A stretch of DNA of 64,000 bases from an uncultured Prevotellaceae bacterium. Its GTDB lineage: Bacteria; Bacteroidota; Bacteroidia; Bacteroidales; Muribaculaceae. The stretch lies in NCBI GenBank assembly GCA_947254205.1, contig CAMYCE010000001.1, positions 1-64,000 of the forward strand, in the 5' to 3' direction. The notes beneath the pieces are model-generated. The model saw nothing but the letters and a program-made list of their open reading frames with translations, searched no databases and was not told where the DNA came from. Below, piece after piece: positions 59,311 to 64,000 of the stretch. The translations under genes were made by a program, and so were the position numbers. Position 1 is the first letter of the stretch, and each line of letters opens with the position of its first letter.

Positions 59311-60408
59311 TCAAAGTTCTTGATTCACACCTTGGTTATGGCTCATGGCCATGCTATGGGCACGCGACATGAATTGCATGAAGGCCTTTTTGGAATCGGG
59401 GCGCACCTGCCGGGGCATGTTTTCGGGTATTAAACGAAAGTTATCGCCATGACGCTGAGGGTGCTGGCAAAAGAATAGCTTGTAGCGAGGGTTGCACACC
59501 GTCACAGCGCCATCTTTCTTTTGCAGCGAAACTTTCACCATGGCTCCACCGCGCGTGTCGGTTGCTTTTTGTCCCGAAATAAAGTTGCCCAAGCTATACA
59601 CTACCAGCACATCTTTGTTGTGCTTGTCGCTGTGCACAACCTTGAAAGGCTCCACCACATGGGGGTGACCACCAATAATGAGATCGACTCCTCGATCTAC
59701 AAGATATTGAGCCAAAACTTGTTGCTCATCGTTGGGCAAGAACTTGTATTCGATGCCCCAGTGCATGGCCACACACAGGGCTTGAGCGCCACGCGAGCGC
59801 GCCAAGTTGATGTCGGCATCAATCTGCTTGAGGTTGATGTAGTCGACCACCACATCTTTTTGCACCACAATGCCATTGGTGCCATAGGTGTAGTTGAGAA
59901 AAGCCACCTTAATGCCTTTGATGTTGGCTATAAATGGCACTTCACTTGCTCTTGCAGTGGCATTCACATAGGTGCCCACATGTGGCACTCTCATGGCATC
60001 GAGGGTGGCAATGGTGCGTTTCACTCCCTTGTCGCGCCTGTCGAGACTGTGATTATTGGCAGTGAGAAAAAGGTCAAATCCCGTTGATTTCAATTGCCGT
60101 GCAAAGGCATCGGGAGCACTAAAACAGGGGTAGCCCGTGTAGGGGCTACCTCCGAGTGGACATTCAAGATTCACAACGGCATAGTCGGCTTGCTCAATAT
60201 CGGGCTGAAGCAACGAGAAACACTGGCTGTAGTCATAGGTTTTTCCCCCTCCGGCAGCCAAGGCGGCCTTGCTTTGGGTGGAGTGTTGCATGGCATCGCC
60301 CACAAAGGCAAGATCGATGCAAGTGCTATCGCAAAAACTTTGTTGCAGGAATTGCGACTGAAATTGCAACAGCGAGAAAAGCAGAAAAAACGGCAGATTA
60401 CTGAGCAT
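59311..60408 (-). CDS. CapA-family (PGA_cap) metallophosphatase-like protein
   Basis: 365 aa with an N-terminal hydrophobic export segment. The CapA domain is read in IDLAFVGDAMQHSTQSK, YAVVNLECPLGG, FLTANNHSLDRRDKGVKRTI and LIIGGHPHVVEPFKVV, which carry the conserved Asp, Asn, His metal-binding residues of the calcineurin-like fold. In Bacillus CapA takes part in poly-gamma-glutamate capsule export; in Bacteroidetes the role is unknown and may be cell-envelope polymer maintenance. It lies 24 bp downstream of folD and is probably co-transcribed. Confidence 0.9.
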   Translation of the reverse strand: MLSNLPFFLLFSLLQFQSQFLQQSFCDSTCIDLAFVGDAMQHSTQSKAALAAGGGKTYDYSQCFSLLQPDIEQADYAVVNLECPLGGSPYTGYPCFSAPDAFARQLKSTGFDLFLTANNHSLDRRDKGVKRTIATLDAMRVPHVGTYVNATARASEVPFIANIKGIKVAFLNYTYGTNGIVVQKDVVVDYINLKQIDADINLARSRGAQALCVAMHWGIEYKFLPNDEQQVLAQYLVDRGVDLIIGGHPHVVEPFKVVHSDKHNKDVLVVYSLGNFISGQKATDTRGGAMVKVSLQKKDGAVTVCNPRYKLFFCQHPQRHGDNFRLIPENMPRQVRPDSKKAFMQFMSRAHSMAMSHNQGVNQEL

Positions 60409-60432
60409 GTCGTTGTGAATGTAAGTTTCTTT

Positions 60433-61314
60433 TTAGCAATAAATACTCTTTTGAGCAGCCTTGAGCGTGTTGTTCATGAGCATGCAGATGGTCATGGGTC
60501 CCACGCCGCCGGGCACCGGTGTGATGTAGGAGCAATGAGGAGCAACGTGCTCAAAGTCAACATCACCAAAGAGTTTGTAGCCGCTCTTGGTGTTGGGCGA
60601 AGGCAGGCGTGTGGTGCCCACGTCGATCACAACAGCTCCCTCTTTCACCATGTCTTCTTTCACAAATTGAGGCGAGCCAAGGGCTGCAATCAAGATGTCG
60701 GCACTGCGAGCAATCTCCTTGATGTTGGGTGTTGCACTGTGGCAAATGGTGACGGTGCAGTTGCCAGGGTTGGCCTTTTGCACGAGCATGGTGGCCACAG
60801 GCTTACCCACGATGTTGCTGCGTCCCAGCACCACGCAATGCTTGCCACGAGTTTCAATGCCATAGCGCTCGAGCAGGGTCAAGATGCCTTGTGGAGTTGC
60901 AGGCTTGAAACAGGGCAATCCAATGGTGAGTCGGCCCACATTGATGGGGTGAAAAGCGTCGACATCTTTGCGATAGTCGATAGCTTCAATCACTTTTTGC
61001 TGGTCGATGTGCTTGGGCAAGGGCAATTGCACGATAAAGCCATCAACGTCGTCGTCGTGGTTGAGCTTGTCGATAGTGGCAAGCAACTCGGCCTCGGTGA
61101 CATCGGTTTCAAACCTAATGAGCGACGACTTGAAGCCACACTCGGCACAGGCTTTCACCTTGTTGCCCATGTAGGCTTCGCTACCGCCATCATGCCCAAC
61201 AAGAATGCCAGCCAAGTGAGGCTGTTTCTTGCCTTGAGCAACCATGGCTTGAACTTGTGCTGCAATCTCTTGCTTGATTTGAGCAGCCATTTTTTTTCCA
61301 TCAATTATTTCCAT
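60433..61314 (-). CDS. folD: Bifunctional methylenetetrahydrofolate dehydrogenase/cyclohydrolase
   Basis: 293 aa, standard size. Signatures: [20 protein letters not shown] with the catalytic Lys, [29 protein letters not shown], the NADP-binding [17 protein letters not shown] and [20 protein letters not shown]. It interconverts 5,10-methylene- and 10-formyl-tetrahydrofolate in one-carbon metabolism. First gene of a folD-capA pair. Confidence 0.97.
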   Translation of the reverse strand: MEIIDGKKMAAQIKQEIAAQVQAMVAQGKKQPHLAGILVGHDGGSEAYMGNKVKACAECGFKSSLIRFETDVTEAELLATIDKLNHDDDVDGFIVQLPLPKHIDQQKVIEAIDYRKDVDAFHPINVGRLTIGLPCFKPATPQGILTLLERYGIETRGKHCVVLGRSNIVGKPVATMLVQKANPGNCTVTICHSATPNIKEIARSADILIAALGSPQFVKEDMVKEGAVVIDVGTTRLPSPNTKSGYKLFGDVDFEHVAPHCSYITPVPGGVGPMTICMLMNNTLKAAQKSIYC

Positions 61315-61390
61315 AGCTACAGGGTTATATATTTTATTTAAGTTATATTTTTTGATTAAAAATTGCTATTAGTTACCTCTTCAAGTGAGA

Positions 61391-61430
61391 AAGGCAGGTT
61401 GGGTAGCTATGCCTCCCTGCGACCTGCCTT
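61391..61430 (-). terminator. Terminator of ffh
   Basis: AAGGCAGGT (61391-61399) pairs with ACCTGCCTT (61422-61430); on the minus strand TTTCTC follows. It lies 21 bp beyond the ffh stop. Confidence 0.7.
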
Positions 61431-61450
61431 CGCTTAGATTTTGTTGCTAT

Positions 61451-62782
61451 TTAACGACGACGCATGCCTCTCATCATCTTCATCGGATTTTTTGTTGTCA
61501 CAGCATGCATCATTTTGCGAGTTTGCTCAAATTGCTTGAGCAGGCGGTTCACCTCTTCGAGCTTGGTGCCACTACCATCGGCTATGCGCTTGCGGCGACT
61601 GCCATTCATCACCTCGGGGTGAGAACGTTCATAGGGGGTCATTGAGTCGATAATGGCCTCTATGTTCTTGAAGGCATCGTCTTTTATATCAATATCTTTG
61701 ATGGCTTTGCCCACACCCGGAATCATCGAAGCCAAGTCTTTGAGGTTACCCATCTTCTTGATTTGCTTGATTTGGGCTTTGAAGTCGTTGAAGTCAAATT
61801 GATTTTTGGCAATCTTCTTTTGCAACTTCATGGCCTCTTCCTCGTCATATTGCTGCTGCATGCGATCGACAAACGACACAATATCGCCCATGCCCAAGAT
61901 GCGGTCGGCCATGCCGGCGGGGCGGAAAGGGTCGATTGCGCTCTTCTCGATGCGCTCGCCCGTACCCACAAACTTGATGGGCTTGTTGACCACGGCGCGT
62001 ATTGAGAGTGCAGCACCACCACGGGTGTCGCCATCGAGCTTGGTGAGCACCACGCCATCAAAGTCGAGACGCTCGTTAAACTCCTTGGCTGTGTTCACGG
62101 CATCTTGACCCGTCATCGAGTCGACCACAAAGAGGGTCTCGGTGGGATTGATAGCATCTTTAATGGCTTTGATTTCGGTCATCATCGCCTCGTCAACTGC
62201 CAGTCGACCGGCAGTGTCGACAATCACAAGGTCATGCCCTTTGGCCTTGGCCTCGGCAATAGCATGCCGGGCAATGCTCACGGGGTCTTTGCTATCGGGC
62301 TCGCTATACACAGGCACATGCACCTGCTCGCCAATCACCTTGAGCTGGTCGATAGCTGCAGGACGATAAACGTCGCAGGCAACCAGCATGGGGTTTTTGT
62401 TTTTTTCTTCTTTGAGTTTGAGAGCCAGTTTACCGGTAAAGGTGGTTTTACCCGAACCTTGCAGACCCGACATGAGAATAATGGCAGGACTGCCCTCGAC
62501 ATTGAAAGGAGCCTGCTCTCCACCCATGAGCTTGGTGAGCTCATCGTGCACGATTTTCACCATGAGTTCGCTGGGTTTCACAGCATTGATCACGTTTTGT
62601 CCAAGTGCCTCTTCCTTCACCTTGTTGGTAAATTCCTTGGCAACCTTAAAGCTCACGTCGGCATCGAGCAATGCACGGCGCACCTCTTTCATTGTTTCGG
62701 CAACATTAATTTCGGTAATCTTGCCTTGTCCTTTCAGAACCTTGATTGACCTTTCAAGTTTCTCCGATAAATTTTCAAACAT
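61451..62782 (-). CDS. ffh: Signal recognition particle protein
   Basis: 443 aa. N domain (LSEKLERSIKVLKGQGKITE), G domain with GLQGSGKTTFTGKLALKLKE (P-loop), DTAGRLAVDEAMM, TKLDGDTRGGAAL, GTGERIE..DPFRP, then the Met-rich M domain (SMTPYERSHPEVMNGSRRKR, KMMHAVTTKNPMKMMRGMRR). With 4.5S RNA it targets membrane and exported proteins to FtsY. The promoter TTTG-N20-TAATTTTG precedes it. Confidence 0.97.
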   Translation of the reverse strand: MFENLSEKLERSIKVLKGQGKITEINVAETMKEVRRALLDADVSFKVAKEFTNKVKEEALGQNVINAVKPSELMVKIVHDELTKLMGGEQAPFNVEGSPAIILMSGLQGSGKTTFTGKLALKLKEEKNKNPMLVACDVYRPAAIDQLKVIGEQVHVPVYSEPDSKDPVSIARHAIAEAKAKGHDLVIVDTAGRLAVDEAMMTEIKAIKDAINPTETLFVVDSMTGQDAVNTAKEFNERLDFDGVVLTKLDGDTRGGAALSIRAVVNKPIKFVGTGERIEKSAIDPFRPAGMADRILGMGDIVSFVDRMQQQYDEEEAMKLQKKIAKNQFDFNDFKAQIKQIKKMGNLKDLASMIPGVGKAIKDIDIKDDAFKNIEAIIDSMTPYERSHPEVMNGSRRKRIADGSGTKLEEVNRLLKQFEQTRKMMHAVTTKNPMKMMRGMRRR

Positions 62783-62824
62783 GTATCTTATTGTGTATTA
62801 TATTTCACCTTAATAATCTGAATG

Positions 62825-62856
62825 CAAAATTACAATCAATTTGCCATATTGACAAA
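62825..62856 (-). promoter_or_regulatory. Consensus promoter of ffh
   Basis: Minus-strand TTTG (62856-62853), 20 bases, TAATTTTG (62832-62825), 43 bp before the ATG. Confidence 0.8.
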
Positions 62857-62867
62857 AAAAAGTAACG

Positions 62868-64000
62868 TCATGGCGCAACGCCCATGTGTGGCTTGAGCCA
62901 CAAATAGGTGGTGACACTTTGCCCCGATAGGTAATAGGCCTTGGCTTTGATCACCATGGCATTGCCCACAGGCACCGGAGTGGTCCACACGGGGGAGTTT
63001 TCGGTGGGTTCACTGCCATCGAGCGTGTAGCGCACCACCTCGCGACCATAGCGAGTGTTGACTACCAACTTGCCATCAACGACCTTGATGCCCGGTTGCC
63101 CCAAGTGAAAATTCAATCCTTTTTTTGCCAAAATGGGCAATTCCACAAGCCCAATTTTTGCATTATAGCTGGCGCGTGCAGCCTCAAAACTGCCCGTCAC
63201 ATCATCGTTCCATTCCACAGCAGGGTTCCATGCTCGCTCCACAAGTCCAAGTGCCTTGGGCAACACCATGTTTTGCACTTGTGCAAAATTGCGAATGGTC
63301 TCGGCCCACAGGGGGCCAATGATGCCAATCACGTTTTGTGGCTTGGTGAGCACGGGCTTGCCATTGGCCACACGAGCCAAGTCGATGGGCTTGCCATAGT
63401 AGTTCACACGAGCCGTTTTGTAGATATTCAAGGGTTGTGAGCTCCATGAGGCAAACTCGTCGACGACACCGCCCCAGTGCAATCCACGCTCATATTGGTG
63501 CCAACTATAGCCCATGTCCATGTAGAAGTTGGTGACATTGGAGAGAATGGTGGGGTAGCCTGCATTGGCAAGGGTGTAGGGTATTTTAATGTCGCCTCCC
63601 ACAGTGCTCCAAGCATTTACTCCTGCAAAGCGAGGTGCCATCACGGCATTAAACTCATCGCTATGGCGCAACCCCACTTCTTGCCAGCCCTGAATTAAAA
63701 TGTGCTTGGCATAGAGCAAGTCGCTGATGCGTCGCAGATAATACTCGCTCACTTCATGGGCATTTTTGAGCCCGTTGGCTTTCATGAGCGACTGCACAGC
63801 CGGCGAGCCGTCCCATGCCTCACGTGGCACCTCATCGCCTCCCAAGTGCACAACATCGAGCTTGAGCCCTGCATCGCGATACATGAGTCGCAACTCTTCG
63901 ATCACTTTAGTCAAGAAATTATACACTCCCTCTTGAGCCACATTGAGCACATTGTCGTGATAACTTTGTGCCGAAACAAAATGGCTGGTGTCGGCATCGT
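62868..64000 (-). CDS. Family 20 glycoside hydrolase (beta-N-acetylhexosaminidase), C-terminal part
   Basis: The frame is open to the right edge (codons SYHDN VLNVAQEGV across 63951), so the N-terminus lies outside. The GH20 catalytic pair Asp-Glu is in VVHLGGDEVPREAW, with the WQEVG, GVNAWSTVGGDIK and GPLWAETIRNFAQVQNM blocks of the barrel after it. The last ~100 residues are a chitobiase-like beta-sandwich (VRYTLDGSEPTENSPVWTTP). It removes terminal GlcNAc or GalNAc from glycans such as mucin or peptidoglycan-derived sugars. It is 85 bp upstream of ffh. Confidence 0.92.
   Translation of the reverse strand, partial: DADTSHFVSAQSYHDNVLNVAQEGVYNFLTKVIEELRLMYRDAGLKLDVVHLGGDEVPREAWDGSPAVQSLMKANGLKNAHEVSEYYLRRISDLLYAKHILIQGWQEVGLRHSDEFNAVMAPRFAGVNAWSTVGGDIKIPYTLANAGYPTILSNVTNFYMDMGYSWHQYERGLHWGGVVDEFASWSSQPLNIYKTARVNYYGKPIDLARVANGKPVLTKPQNVIGIIGPLWAETIRNFAQVQNMVLPKALGLVERAWNPAVEWNDDVTGSFEAARASYNAKIGLVELPILAKKGLNFHLGQPGIKVVDGKLVVNTRYGREVVRYTLDGSEPTENSPVWTTPVPVGNAMVIKAKAYYLSGQSVTTYLWLKPHMGVAP

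Noticed and set aside
60094..61341. 415-aa plus-strand ORF opposite folD and capA
   Set aside because: It spans two real genes on the other strand and has no family motifs.

Overview
The window looks like a Bacteroidales chromosome, possibly a Muribaculaceae- or Prevotellaceae-like lineage; the family assignment is inference. The evidence is the Bacteroidetes promoter signature (TTTG, 19-20 bases, TAnnTTTG) in front of many genes, an UpxY-type NusG paralogue, a KorABCD/Vor-type 2-oxoacid:ferredoxin oxidoreductase, a Porin_10-like barrel, secreted proteins with short sorting-type or dockerin-like tails, and almost no Shine-Dalgarno sequences. No rRNA, tRNA, CRISPR array, prophage or intact insertion sequence was found.

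Layout. 1-1.3 kb: the 3' end of a calcium P-type ATPase and two tiny ORFs, with codon use unlike the rest. 1.3-7.2 kb: an SDR oxidoreductase, an M3 peptidase and a rhomboid-rhomboid-EEP phosphatase operon. 7.4-18 kb: HU, a duplicated-module leucine-rich secreted protein, a nitronate monooxygenase/FabK-like enzyme, an ECF sigma factor with a membrane partner, and a giant alpha-2-macroglobulin that lacks the thioester motif. 18-23.4 kb: NUDIX, UpxY antiterminator, GDP-fucose synthesis (gmd, fcl), YbjQ, ribosomal protein L34 (rpmH) and EF-P. 23.5-34 kb: a GH3-like protein that has lost its catalytic segment, dnaB-GT2-radC, a secreted endonuclease I, a solute-binding protein and a YbjN/TPR-like protein. 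34.2-41.5 kb: a complete RND tripartite efflux operon (tetR-tolC-adaptor-pump-PII-like) with a perfect operator palindrome, and DUF2461. 41.6-44.4 kb: ferredoxin plus three subunits of a 2-oxoacid oxidoreductase. 44.5-53.5 kb: membrane glycosyltransferase-like protein, porin, RluA, DnaJ, GrpE, IspE, cardiolipin synthase. 53.7-64 kb: a minimal sorting-tail protein, two secreted peptidases (M6 and S8) with matching dockerin-like tails, CapA-like protein, FolD, Ffh and a GH20 hexosaminidase that runs off the end.

The most notable unexplained structure is a ~95-116 bp palindrome-ended repeat present three times (21.66, 34.12 and 44.33 kb). Each copy sits exactly at the 3' end of a gene: it abuts or overlaps the stop codon in two cases and supplies the last codons and stop in the third. 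A second, shorter AT-rich inverted motif recurs at 12.2, 22.3 and 29.3 kb. Other points are a catalytically gutted GH3 protein, a relic of a second porin 3' end, promoters built into terminators, and two promoters that would give nearly leaderless mRNAs.
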